Positions 12,208 to 33,200 of a stretch of 64,000 nt of DNA are shown piece by piece. The notes below the pieces were generated by a model. It was not told the DNA's origin and searched no databases. It saw nothing but the letters and a program-made list of their open reading frames with translations. Origin of the DNA: Eudromia elegans (taxonomy: Eukaryota; Chordata; Aves; Tinamiformes; Tinamidae); assembly GCA_003342815.1 (NCBI GenBank), contig PTEX01000133.1:434001-498000 (forward strand), in the 5' to 3' direction. The position numbers and the translations under genes were made by a program. Within the stretch, counting starts at the first letter, position 1; each line of letters begins with the position of its first letter.

Positions 12208-14502
12208 AGCTTCTTCAACTAAGCAAATAGAGATATTAAGTTGTGTTTATCCACACACCACGTACTAGCATTGGGAAAGGTCAGGGCATTGTTTGTTTAT
12301 TCAGGATCTGAACTGTCCAACAAAATAGACATATTTGTCAAACACTGTGTTCTCTAGGACTGCTGCAGAGAGCAATACATGGCATAGACAGACAAAGTAC
12401 CAAAGTAAAGGACAGGTTCCCAGAGCGGGCATTACCAAAATCACACATCCTGAAATCCTGTCATCGTGGCCGCATTTTGAGGCTTCATTACGTACAAAGC
12501 CCTAGTGCAAACAGTTTCTGCTGTAGAGAAAGGGGGGAAAATCATTTAGTAAAATGTGATTCAGTTTGAGAAAGGAGGCAACAAGTATGTATCAGCTGAG
12601 TCTCTAAAACAGCTTTTACATTTTAGGCAACTCAAATATTTCATTGTTTTGCTCTCAAAATAGCACCACTTATTTTCATTTTTCACAGAAAGGCAGGCTG
12701 AGACAGGAAATGACTTGTTCATGATGGAAACTGAGAAAGCAGGAAATCAAATACACATGTATGGAGTCACAGCGATTCATCTGTCCTCTCCTCCAGATAT
12801 CAGCAAAAGCAAAATGCCATATACATACAGTAACAGAAGGAGAAACTATAAAATGAACAGATGATTCATAGGCGACTAAAGCAAACACACAACTCTCTTC
12901 CTTTTAGTAAGGAATTAAGTATGAAAAAAAAAAGAAAATAAAACTTAAATTAGCAAATGTTGGGCAAATTCTGTACTATACATATTGAATATATATATCC
13001 CCTTCCATCAGTGCATATTTTCAATACATTTTTTTTGTATACTGACCATGTGACAAGCCCCATTAGTTGTTATTTTTAGGGTTTTCGTCTCATCTACAAA
13101 CTTCATTGTTCACCTTCCAGTGTATTTCCAATTCCGTAATGCTAGGCCCTATCTTATTAAGAGCACTTAGATGTTTGTATAACATTTCACCTCTCCCGCA
13201 CCTTGTACAAGTTCTAATTCTCACACCCCTCTGGTGAGCTCCCACAAGTGATGACAGTCCAACTTTTTGTCTTACAATAGTCCTGGCACAGTCTGCCCTC
13301 TAAAGAGCTTAGAGATGGGAGAGGAGTTAGGGAGGGACAGGTCAGAGAGCCCTTTGTGGCTGTGCTCACAGGAGCCCGGGTTCCTGGAGTTCCAGCTCAG
13401 TGAACTTGTGAGATAGTTTGTCAATCTCACATCAGTATTTAAAAGATGGGTGGCAGAAGACTTAGCACCCTCCCCTTTCATATGTGCTAAGCACCTAGAA
13501 GTACTAGGACATGTTTAATAACAAACCAGATTTCGTGTAATTAAATATTTAAATGTCAATAACTCAGCAACCATCCAGCAGAGCAGGGATTTGGCTCTAG
13601 AAGCTGCATATTCCTGATTTTGCAGCCTGACCATTGTGTTGTCATAGACCCAACAAGGCTGGACTGTTCAGTCCTGATAAACTAACTATATCTTCCTCTG
13701 CATTTTGCCTAAATGAGCCCATCAAGTTGGACAGGCTTTACCACGATGAGCAGGTGCTCCTCTTGTCACCCTGCTGCCGCACAGGGGTGGCCAGCAGCCC
13801 GTGGGGTGTTACGTCCTACAGCACCCACTCGCCCTGGGATTTCACAGCGTTGGGACTCCCTGCAAGGAAAAGCAAAAGGGAAGGTGATGACTGAGATGCA
13901 AAAAGAGATGTTAATTAACAAAAATTAAAGAAGATATCAACACAAACCATACAATATAGACCAAGAAACATCTTGTGTTTATTTCCCTTCTGCAGTCATG
14001 AGTTATTTAAACTATTTAATATTCAAGCCATAAAGCAGCTCAACTATAATCCATCTGTATCTCCAGTTGTACCTAACTTTTTAATCCATTAAGTCATAGG
14101 TACTTTAGTTAAAATTAGTAAACAGCAGTTTGTTTTTTACTGCTAAATATAAAGCACAATACTAATATTTTTAATTGCCAACATGCATAAATGAATATAC
14201 TCTCCAGACAATACTACCAGATGGTTGCCAGGTGCTTGTTCAGCTGATCTAACATTAACCAGTACTGACACTCGGACATGATCAGTGATGGGGCTACCGC
14301 TAACAGATGTGACAAAATAAGTACAAAAAATCATATGCTTCAAAGCCGTTGGCAAGTTTGAATCCTCCTACAAGCACTGGCATTCATGATGTTGCATCCA
14401 GCTAGCCGCTAGTTGCTCCTGTTCTTCACGCAAGTACCTGATACATTAATCCTTTCTCTCTTGCCCTTCCTGGCAGAATTCCCTACTTCCACTCTGGAGA
14501 AG

Positions 14503-22349
<7,847 letters not shown>

Positions 22350-23855
22350 GGAAGAAGTTGGGCACTGGACTCCCCACGTTTTCCAAGGTACATGTACCAC
22401 CCTCCAGCCATCAGCTGCTTTACAACAATCCCATTATGATATGAAAAATCAAAAGGTGCAAATAGCAAAGTTTCTTGCAAAATAAAGTTTTTTGCAACAG
22501 TTTTGTCAACTGGGACTAACCCTTTCCACCTGCGTTTCAAACTATGCCTACAAGCAAAGGGTTGACCCAGGGCTGCTTAGGTCCATGGCTGTTCCTGGAA
22601 CCTGAACCTGCCATTCCCTTTCTCAGATTTGGTCCAAGCAGCACAGTTTAAGTTGTTTTGTTACCAGGGAGCATGGAGATGCTCTTGTTCTGTAGATGAA
22701 CAAGAAACAGCAGAGAGGTAAAATCATGAAAGATTCCTCCTTGGCTGACTATAGATCAGATTAATTCTGGACTCATTAAGTTAACATTTGCTGTGCATTT
22801 GCAGTACAAAGTATTAATGTTATTTCCTGTAAGAATAAATATTCTGCAAAGAAAAACATATGCCAGCTTAGTTCTCCCCCAAACTTGGATACAGTGAGCC
22901 ACACGTTTCAATCTTCTATGACATTCCCTACTGATAAGATTGTATGAACAGAATTTTAAGATATAAAGGATTAATAGAAGAGACAAATGCAAATAGGATC
23001 TACTATAGGCCCCAAATAGGTCAATTCAAATGATCGGTCATGTAATAACCCTTTAGAGATAAGGTGTATAATAGGATCTAAGCTGTTCCTAACCCCAGTG
23101 CAACTGCTTGTTAAAATAATGTTTTGAAGGTAGCAGTCTAGTAAAACAGATTTCTATCCTCATTTGAAATTCTTTCTCTTGCAGAAACAGAAGGGCTGTT
23201 TTACTCTTTTCTGCACTTCAAAGCCAGACATCAGTAGTGCAAGCAAGAAGGCAGCAAGGCTGTGTCCCGCCGGGAAGCAGAGAAGCAGCAGTTTGAGTCT
23301 CGGAGAGCGGTGACTGACCAGTGACAGGCTGCACGCTTCTTAGCCCTGGAAATTCACCAGTGCAGTGACCTCAAAGCTGATTTTCTGGAGCATTAACGCT
23401 GGGAGATGGCACTTTAGCAAAGGAAGGTCTGAGGCTTCTACTAGCATTTTCAGTGTATATAGTTCATACAACAATGCTCAGTGCTATAAGCTTTTGGTTT
23501 TTGTATACTGTGTGGTTGTCCAATGCATAATAACTGCACTGCACAGCATAAATCCTACAAACCAAAGCCATGCAGAGTTTTATTCAGTGGCAGCTCAGTA
23601 TTTTTTGTTTATTTTTTAATACAATCTGAACCCTAATACTCCTAGGATCCTGTTTACTCCCAACGTTCAGCACACTGAAGTTCTGTGTCAACCAATTGCC
23701 CAGGTGGTGCAGTCTTCACTTAGGCTACAAAAGACGACAACCTGCTAGCAGCCTCCATATGTCTGATAATAATCACAGCAAGGTCTAAATTCCCTGCTTC
23801 CAAATCTGTAATTGTGCAATAAATACTTGCTTAATAAAGCTGATTTTTGTTTGTA
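22350..23855 (+). other. CAMK1G: CAMK1G 3' UTR with proximal and distal poly(A) signals
   Basis: A noncoding tail after TGA. AATAAA occurs at 22481-22486 (possible early end) and twice near the far end, at 23818-23823 and 23833-23838. The paired distal signals suggest a main end near 23,855. The end point is inferred. Confidence 0.65.
23833..23838 (+). terminator. CAMK1G: Distal poly(A) signal of CAMK1G
   Basis: AATAAA, the second of two signals 15 bp apart, followed by T/G-rich sequence typical of a downstream element. Confidence 0.65.
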
Positions 23856-24199
23856 AAGTGTCTGCTGATTATTCATAGAAAATCAATGTGGAAACGGTCT
23901 ATTAAGTCCTTTCTCAAGGAGTCCTGGTGCCTCTGCAGACCTGTTCCCTCTGGTACTCTGCTGGCTGAATGGCTGGTGGTAAACACACAGACTGTGGCAG
24001 AAAGTCAAAGAAGAAATCTGACTTTACCTTTGAGTTAGAAGTTGCATTTCTCTTATTTGTGTAAGTTCAGGTAGGATGTAGAGATACGAAGAAGAAAAAA
24101 TTAAATATTTCTGTGATCTGATTCTTTGAATAAGTACTGAAGGCAAAGCAAGTTTTAAGGATAAACTGCAGGTAAACAAAATGTTTTAAAAGGCTGCAC

Positions 24200-24470
24200 C
24201 TGAATGCCTTTAATGCCTTTTATTTGAACGGTGAAATTCACCTTGGTCAGCCAGGCCAAACATAAATCCCGTCCAAAGACTTGCTCCTATTGCTCAGCAC
24301 AGCTGTTTTCCTAAGGCACAGTAATTCAATTTGCTAAAATTGGCAACATTAAAACATGAAAACTCCATGCAAAAATTGAGAATAAATACATAAGTCAGTG
24401 TCTGAGGAGAAGACAGACAATGCAACTGTATGGCAAGACATATTGGTGTGTGGCCTTGGCAGGTCCTGTA
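24200..24470 (-). other. LAMB3: LAMB3 3' UTR
   Basis: Noncoding sequence between the LAMB3 stop (24471-24473) and the inferred cleavage site. It is short, and leaves only about 350 bp to the end of the convergent CAMK1G transcript. Confidence 0.6.
24219..24224 (-). terminator. LAMB3: Poly(A) signal of LAMB3
   Basis: TTTATT on the plus strand reads AATAAA on the LAMB3 strand, about 250 bases after the stop codon. It is the only such hexamer I found in that interval and predicts cleavage near 24,200. Confidence 0.6.
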
Positions 24471-24604
24471 TCAGCAGGTGTCGTAGTAGGCGACTCGCTT
24501 GTTGATCGAATCCCGAATGCTCTCCACCCGCTCCTCCAGGCCCACAAGGCTCGCCGACTTGGAGATAAAAGCTGCGTTGTTTCCCTGAATTTCTGTCTCT
24601 AAAA
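24471..24604 (-). CDS. LAMB3: LAMB3 last coding exon
   Basis: Residues 1119-1162 and stop. [19 protein letters not shown] to RVAYYDTC. The terminal cysteine is in the position that links beta3 to gamma2 by a disulfide in the known trimer. Confidence 0.93.
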
Positions 24605-27243
24605 CTGAGGAAAGGATGAAGGAAAGCGTTACAAGAAGCTCTCAGTCGGAGGAAGACATGTCCCATTATCCTGTCAGAGGCTGCTGGGGTTAGAATAAGT
24701 CTTCACCTCAGACACTGCTCACGTAGGGGTAGGGAGAGACAGTTAACACTCCTTCTGCATTTCCCTTTTGCCTCCCAGAAAATCTAAACACGACTGCTCT
24801 GAACTTTGGTTCATAACCATTGCAAAACTTGACAGATCAGCCACACAAGGCAGCTCCCCGTGTGTGTGCTGCTCTCACTTGAGCCCTGGTGCAGCCCTGG
24901 GGCTCCTCCTGCCACATGCTGAGCACTCTGCAGGAGGCTCGTGCTGGCTGCTCTCTCCCATGCAGCTCTGACTGCTCCAGTCCCTTCTGGAGCAGTAAGT
25001 GACTGTGCTGCTGTTGGTCACTGAAGGCAGCAGTGCTCACGGGAATGTGGAGGACAATGTGGAAGGCCACTGCCTGCCGGCCTGCTCAGCGGGACCAGAG
25101 CCCCTCGCCACAGGCACACTAGGCTCCCTGCCTGTGGTGACTCGTCCCAAGCACCTGACCTACAGAAGCTCCTTGACAAGCCCCAGAATTTATCAATGCC
25201 AGCACTGGCCTGGGCTGTGTGCCAGGCAATCATTCACTCTCCTTCCATCTGGAAGGTGGTTTCAGCCTCCTGGTCAGCTACAACCACATACCGGCTGGCC
25301 CAGAGAGCTACTAAAGCCATTAGTTTTGAATGTTCAAAAATCAAGAATATGTGAGGAGGAAAACCAAGATGCTGCTAAGGGCCCATCCTCTTTGCAAGCT
25401 CATATGTCCCTTCTACATCAGGCACACGTGCCCTTGCTGACTCTAAATTTACTGGCTTAGTTCCAACAGCCGCAGCCCAGATGCACACCCCAACACTGCT
25501 ATTTGGTCTTCCTCATAGCCACTTTCCTCTAGAAGCCCCTCCTCACTGCTTGAGACTACATGGGATACAGGATCTGACCTTCCATCCTGCGCATCATGGC
25601 CAAAGTTTCCTCAAGAAGAGCTTTAGCTTCCAAGTTCATGCTTTGCAGTCTGCTGCCCTGCACTCCCAGTGTGGAGCTCTGCTTCATTCTTCCCTTCACC
25701 TCAGTGTACATTTGTTTCACTTGTTCAAATGCCTGTTGGAAAGCAAACAATTTGTGCTGAATCAAATAAATTGGGTGAACAAGGATTCTGCAATGTTGAA
25801 TGATTTTAAATCGCAAATGGATACTGTCCTAAAGCTTTGCCATCAGTATTATTATAGAAATGCACAAAGGCTTACAAAGTGACACAGATATGCTGACTGA
25901 TAGCTATGTAGGCCATGCTATCTCAAGTGGGAGATAAAGCAGAAATAAGTTTTCAGCAACAGGCATTAGGATTGAGAAATGGCCTGGATAGTGGGATATT
26001 ACACAATACGAATAAGAAAACAACAGTGCACAAGTCTGGATGGGGAACTCTCCTTGCTCCATCCAAAAATGTGCCTAGACACAGCTGGCTTTGCTGTCTT
26101 ACGCCAATAAAAAGATGGTGCACAGCTGTGAATTGCTTTCATTCCCGACTTGTCAGAGCCCGGGTACCTGCTGCGCGCTCCTCGCTTGCTCGCCAGCCTT
26201 GCCTGCTGTCTCTTGTGCATCTGTGGCTCTCAGGCGATTTTGATCTGCTTTGTGCTGCAACTGGGTGAGTCTTTCTGCAAGTCCATCCAGCTGACCAGCA
26301 ATGGACTTCACGTTACTCTCAGCAGGGCCAAGTACAGCCTTGATCTGAAAGCAGTGTTGCACATTAAGCAGAAAATCACATCCAGAAAAGCATTACAGTA
26401 TTTCAATCTTTGACTGACAAATTACAGAACTGAGGTTTCCGTTTGGGGATCAGAGACAGCACTGCACAACTGAGTAAAACAAAAGAGAGGTCAGCTAGCT
26501 CAGCTGAGGTTTGTGACTGGAGTTTGGAGAAGCAGACAAATGAGATGCAGCAGGAACAAAAAACAGCAAGAACTGTATCAGATCCTGAAGTTTCTCTCCT
26601 ATGTTGGCACAGAACACTATCAAGCAGGAAGTTTCAAAGGGGGAGTGAGCAAAGCAAGGTACTGCTATTTAAAAGGTCACTGGACACCACCTACTTCGTC
26701 AATGCGCTCCTGGATGAATCGAAGGGAAGAACTAGAGCCCCTGATAGCACCCTGGGCCTCTAGGAGCACAGTGTTTGCTCGCCTCAAATTCCCAACGACC
26801 TCTTCCACGTTCCCCTCCACAGCATTTGCCCGATTCCTGGGAAAAAGGAAAGAGTCAGTAAATGTAGACACCTGCATGGATTAGAAATGAAAAGTACTGA
26901 ATTGGTTTTTTTTGTTTGTCTTTTTTTTTTTCAACTAGTGCAGGAAAAAATATTACAGGGAAAGCAATAGCCATTCAACCAGTCACAACTTCTCTGTTTG
27001 CAGTGACAATATTCAAACTCTGTGCTAAAGTTTCCCCTAGAAAGCCAGACTCCCTTGCCTCATCATTTCTAGCAGGTTAAGCAGGTGTCAGACACTACCA
27101 AGGAGTTTACATACTTATCCTGCTAACCTTCTCTCTGGGATATTGCTGAAAGTCAACATGTGACAATGCAGATGCTCCAAATTTACAAAGCCTGTAATTA
27201 CTTTTTAACTGACTGTGTGATAATCCTCCCAACTTTTACCCAG

Positions 27244-27278
<35 letters not shown>

Positions 27279-30200
27279 AGTCCATCTAATCCCCTCACAC
27301 TCTTGTGCAATTAGGATGTAGGTCACCAGTATCAAGCAATGCAAGACCAAGTCTATCATTGCTCACTGTGGCGGCTCTGAGGAGGCAAAGAGCTTCCATT
27401 ACTCCTGGTAAGCACCTTCTTGTTCTAGTACCTACCAGGAAATCTATTATTAGCAGATAGATTTCTTATTTGTATTTGGGCACCAGAGGGATTGCCAGCT
27501 CATTCTTTTAGGTACTGTGCAGACATAGAAGATCCTGGGTTAAAACTTCAGGTCTTGCAAGTCAGTACAGCTCCAGCAGGTAGGTTTAAACCCAAGTGAG
27601 AATCACCACCACGTTCAAGCTGGCTGTGTAACCCTTAGCTGCTGAAAAGCCTTAAATTCTCAACTGACCTGGCTTGTTCTGCTTCCTGCTGCAGCTGCTT
27701 GGCCTTAGCAATATCCTCGGCTGTCTGGGCAAGTATGCTCTCCGGACACTGCAGCTTAGTCGCCAAATTTTGGATCTCAGTCATTTTTCTCAGGACTGCA
27801 GCAGCATCCGTAGGGAGATGTAGTGAGAGGACAGACTCACTGATTTCCTGGATAGTAGCAGGGTCAGTCTCTCTGTCTAAAGAGTTTGCAAACAAGCAAT
27901 GTCAGAAATAGAAGAACAGAAAGGCAGGAATGCAATGCAAAGGAGCATTAGGCAGATTATCCAGCTCTGTGTGTTCTCACACATACTTGGTCTCTCTCTT
28001 TCAGATTACTGCCAAAACACACCCTGAATTTAATTAACTAGAGCAGAGGCCAGTTTCTAAAGGCAAGCTCAATATGAAGGTGATTCGCCCTATGCTGACC
28101 GAAATAAGACACCAAGTAAGAGGCACCAAAAAGGTCAAGGCAACAGTTCTACCACATATTCCCTCACAGAATACAGGCAGGAAACAGACTACATATCCCT
28201 GGTGCAAAGCAGCATTTGTGAACCTGACTGAGCACACTATGCTTCAGCTATAAGGAAACACTCAGCATTAAATTATCCAAAAAATCTAACCTTCTTTGTC
28301 AGGTGGATACGCCAGTCAAAGACAGGGACAGCAGGACAGCTCCAGTTGTGCAGCAAGTCACTGAGCAGAACAATAAAAGCAGCCCTTTCAACTAAATCTG
28401 CCCTTTTTCATTTTCAGCTGTGCAGGGAACATACCCATTTCTGCTATTCCAGATTTGTGCTGTATGTTCAGGGTTTTAAGGGTTCTGTCAATGCTCTACA
28501 ATTCTTTCTCTGGATAATATCTCTGACATCTCCTTTACTCAGCTTGGGTCTAAGTTACTACATAACAGTTCCTAAGCATGTCCCAAATATGTTGATTGAC
28601 ATCTTTTGGCATATTTGATGCTTCAGAATTCCTGAGGTAAAAATCTCTGTAGAACCGTCCTAAAATTTACTATAGGTCTTCAATTTTAGACCAGCATGAC
28701 CTTTTCACTGATTACTATTATGGACTTAGACGACCCTAATGTCTTAAAGAGGGACAAATATCATAAAGGGCAGGTTTGTCACAGTATTGAAAAGTTTCCC
28801 TACTGCTTAGAATGAGATCTGCATTTACATTTAGTATGCCCTTCTCATTCGCCTTGGCAAAACCTTCCAGAAAAGTACTAAAATGATACCTTTAATTTGG
28901 CAAAGAGGGTAAGGTGGCTAAGCCCAGAGCTCAGTCACGTAGATCTCATTGACTAAATGAGACTGTGTTTCACGACAAGCCTTTTCTGATTTCACAAATA
29001 AAAGTTAACAAATCTGAGGAATCAGATGCAGGCAAAGCCCAAGGGACATTAGCCCAGTGATTAGCTCAGAAATATCTTCACTCATCATTAACACCAGGCA
29101 GCACCAAATGACCTGATTTTCTTATTCAGCTAATGCTCATGAGGCTTATTATGTTATTACAATCTGTCTGCGAACAATAAGTCATCCCACTGTTTTATAG
29201 GACAACAAGGAATTTAGTCTGATTAATAGTCTGAAGACTTGTCTGAGTTTACCTCCGGTCAATAAATGTTGCTGATAAACTCTTCTGCATCTCAGGGCTG
29301 CTGAAAAGCTGCCATCCTAACCACAGCTAACTGGTAACATTCACAAACAGCTTCAGCACACAGGCCCTGGGTGAATGTGTTTGTCCTCAAGCCCCAGAGA
29401 CAAAGAAAGGAACTGTGGCAGAGAGCAGGACACAAAAAAACATCTGTTGCCCATGCTACAAATGAAAGACTCCTACCAATCTAAGCTTCCAATTTTGTTA
29501 AATTCAGACTTTGTTTTACAACTAAGATTTCACAACAGATTTGGCTGTTAAAAATTCCTCCACAGAGCCCTGTGCCATGAAGGCAAAGGCAAATACATTT
29601 ATAGATGACTCTTAAGATCCCTGAAAGAAAGCAGGCCGGGTCTACCTTTGATGAAGTGCCAAGGAAGTTGATATGGATAAAACATCTGGGATTCGTTTGG
29701 TTTCATGTGAATGGCACAATCAAGCTTGACCAAATCAGCTGGCCAGATTTCACTTATTGACAAAAATCAATGAGCTTTGCATTCTGAAATTCCTTCTCTG
29801 CTTTTCAGGAAACACTCTATGGATGCACATTAATGTGGGCACATGAATAAACTCACGTGCAGATGAACTAGCTATCTCTGAGCCTAGACTGAGTGAGCTA
29901 TTCAGCTGATTCCCTTTATACACAGTATCACTGGATAAAATTATATATTCCACTTGCAAGCTGGCCTGTCCATACATACTCTAAGTTTGCACAGTGTTAC
30001 CTGACAGGAAGTTTCGAACTTTCTGGATGAACTGCTGAATGCGTCGGACATCACTTTCTATCTGGGTCCTTGTTGTACTCATCTGCTCCACAAGACGCTG
30101 AGTATTGCTTTGAATCTGATTTGCAGATGTCTCTGTTGCTTTAATCTGCAAACAACAATATTGTACTGAAGCCATAGCACTTGCCCTGGAATCCCAGCAG

Positions 30201-33200
30201 CCCTACACAAACCCTGAACAAATTAGGCAAGTCTGCAAAGCGTGACAAGAACTGCAGGGGTAGCATAAAGATATTCCTTTAAAGAAATCCCAAATTTTTG
30301 AAGCAGTCCAAAAGATCAAGTGTCAGGTCAAGTCTGAGATTGGTTATATTATCACAATCTGTTCTCTCCATAGCTGTTTAATAGGCATCACATCTGTTGC
30401 ACTACAGCAATGATCTAAGCAGCTGAGCATGAAGCTCTGGGCTGCTGCAGGGAGGCACCCACGCCCTTGAGCAGGCCCAGGGAGCCTCACACTCTCTGCA
30501 CTCACCAGCTGTGTGGTTTCTTGAAGTCGAACACTCAAGCTGCGAAACTCGCTCGCGGCTTTCTCAGCCTTCCTGAGGGCACCTTGTGAAAGGGGGAAGA
30601 TGCCCCTACAGCTCAGACCAGCTCCACACTCTGTACTGTTGTCTTGCAGGCAGACGAACCCATCACACTCGGCAGGAGTACACTTCTGCACTCTGAAACC
30701 ACCACAGACCTATGTAGAAGAGAGCAGCACATAGTACTGAGATCTCACAGGTGCCATGGCATTCTCAGTGGCACAGAGACCTCATGGTGTCAGTCTGACA
30801 GGTAAGCCAAGCTATGCGAGGCTCTTTGGACAGACTCAGGTCAAGGAAGCCAGGCATGAACTTGGAACTCTTCGGCAGTGAAGCTTTACGTGGAATATCA
30901 AAATTGCCAACCCTTCGGTTTGAGTGACTGAAGCATACCAGCCTGGCTACCAATGACATGTACCTGAATGCTTGATTCAGCCCAAATGACCAGAGACTAT
31001 GACTGTGTCAGACAAGGGCAGCCAGAACTGAGCACACACATATTGGCTTTGAGTGTCCACATCCAAGAGAGTACTGTGAGGTCAAAACCTAAGAACAAGC
31101 TTGAGCTCAGTTAGGAGCAAAGTGGGAGCTAAATTCTACCAGCTCATGAAGTATAACAGAGAGCTTGTGTGCATGGAGCAAGCATTACATTTCCTCTCAA
31201 GAGAGCAGCTCTTTACAGCAGTGGGAATCCCTACAGCCTGATAGTTTCTTTTTCAAGAGAAAACAGGCTGAATAAATCCTGCTCGCTTGCCTCAACATGA
31301 GTAGTTTTAATTGCAGGTCATGTTCTAGAGTTACCATCCAAAGAGGGCAACTGCAGCGGGGGCATAAGCAAATTCAGAGTGAGTGCAAAAATCAGCGCAG
31401 GCTGTTTACTTGGGAACATTCTGCTGCCCTGAAAAGCAGAGGTGGGAGCCTGGTGGTCTCCACAGCAACCGTGCATTAGGAGACACTGAAATGGATCTCC
31501 ATGGCAATAACAAAGCAATGAAGGAGAAAGAAGAACCTTATCCTGAAATTAACTGGATCTTTGAGATACAAGAACTGACACAAAAGGTAGTCCTTGGAGG
31601 AAAAAAACTGCATGCCTGGAAAGGGGTGAGGGGCTGGGATCCCCAATACTTTGGTATCTGTTGTCACTAGACAAGGAATATTCAGACTGCACCCCGCTGA
31701 TGTGCCAAAGGAGCGACTTGCCAGGATATCATTTACAACAAGCCTCTCTGTCCAGAGATTTCATCCTATCATGTTAAACCATTTGAGGAAAGATGGATGA
31801 ACCCAGGGTAAGACTCTTGATTTCCAAGTACTACGAGGTCCTCTTAAAAACTAGAAATGTGTGAGGAAACAAAAAAAAGAACCTTCCTATTTTCACCTTA
31901 TTTATAACTGGGGTCAAGTTGGGCGAGGAGGCTATCTTGCCCTGCAGGGTCTGCAGTGTGGAGGTGTAGTCTGTAAAAGCCCCTTCCAGTCCCTCAGCGC
32001 TTTTCCGGTTCCCTCTGGATTCAGCTAGCAGCCTGGAGGCAGCACCTACGAGACTGCTGGCATTGCTGGATGTCTGGTAAGCAGATCTGATTGTCTTGAA
32101 GGCTCCTACAGGAATAAAAACAATAAATGACAGAAATACTTTCATGATTCATAAATGCAGCACAGCTACCTAAACAAGTCATTGACTATACCCTGCATGT
32201 GGATGTGTGCACAGGGAGGAGGGGGACAACAGTGAGGGAGATTAGTCACTAAAGCACAACTAAAAATTTCATTTCCAAATGAATTTCAGTCATTCTTTCA
32301 CAGTGAGCTATAGAGCCTTCTTGAAGGACCGAATTCAGGTCTGAGGCTCAGAGACTGAAACAAAATTAGAGCAATGGCAATGCAAGTGCTGACTCCAGGC
32401 GGGAGGCCAGCTTTGCTCAGCATGACCCCAAAGGTGGCTCTGGCAGGGGCAGGGAGGGAATGCTCCTTTGGGGTCCTTTTCATCCTCGGCAGGTAGAACC
32501 CAACGCACTCGCCCCCCTCTGCCACTGCAGCCCAAAAGGAGAACGGCCAGGGCTTAGATCTCTAAACCCTGCTTAGACATCAGAGTCGTGGCAAACGTGC
32601 CCAGGCAGAGGTCGTTCTCCATGTTCTCTGGATTAGTGCACCCCTGCAAGGCTGAGCTGGACTGTGCAGCATGTGAAGGAGGGAAGACAGAAGACAATAA
32701 GATGCTTGGAGAGAATTAGCTGCAGCAAGGATATAATGGCAACCTACTACCAACATCATCACAAGGCTTAATTTGCTCTTCTCCTAAGTGTGTGACAGCC
32801 GCCTGGTTCCCTTTTCCACCCCTCTATCCTTTCCATCTGTGCAGAACCTTCATTATTTCAGCTTCCTCCTGGTTTCTGTGACACATTCTCGATGGGCTCG
32901 CCCCCTTTCCTAACAGTTCATGCTGGGCCCTGCAGAAGAGGCACTCTAGCACGCAGCAGAAAGTTTGTGCTGGGTGAGAGAGAAATCAGCCAGCCTGCTG
33001 AGACATCAGGAAGTGATGCATGCAAACCGAGTATTCCAGTGCCAATAGTTGAGAGCCAATAAGCTGTTAGCATAAAATTGCTAGGAATTGCTAAAATCAG
33101 ATGTTGGATAAAAAGAGCTATTTACTGTTCCTAGGCCAATAGCCTGTTAAAAACTTCTCCATTCAGGCAGTGGGAAACAACAAGATCTACAGGCAGGTTG

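Noticed and set aside
24999-25460. 153-codon plus-strand frame
   Set aside because: Inside a LAMB3 intron, antisense to the gene, with a chance-like composition.
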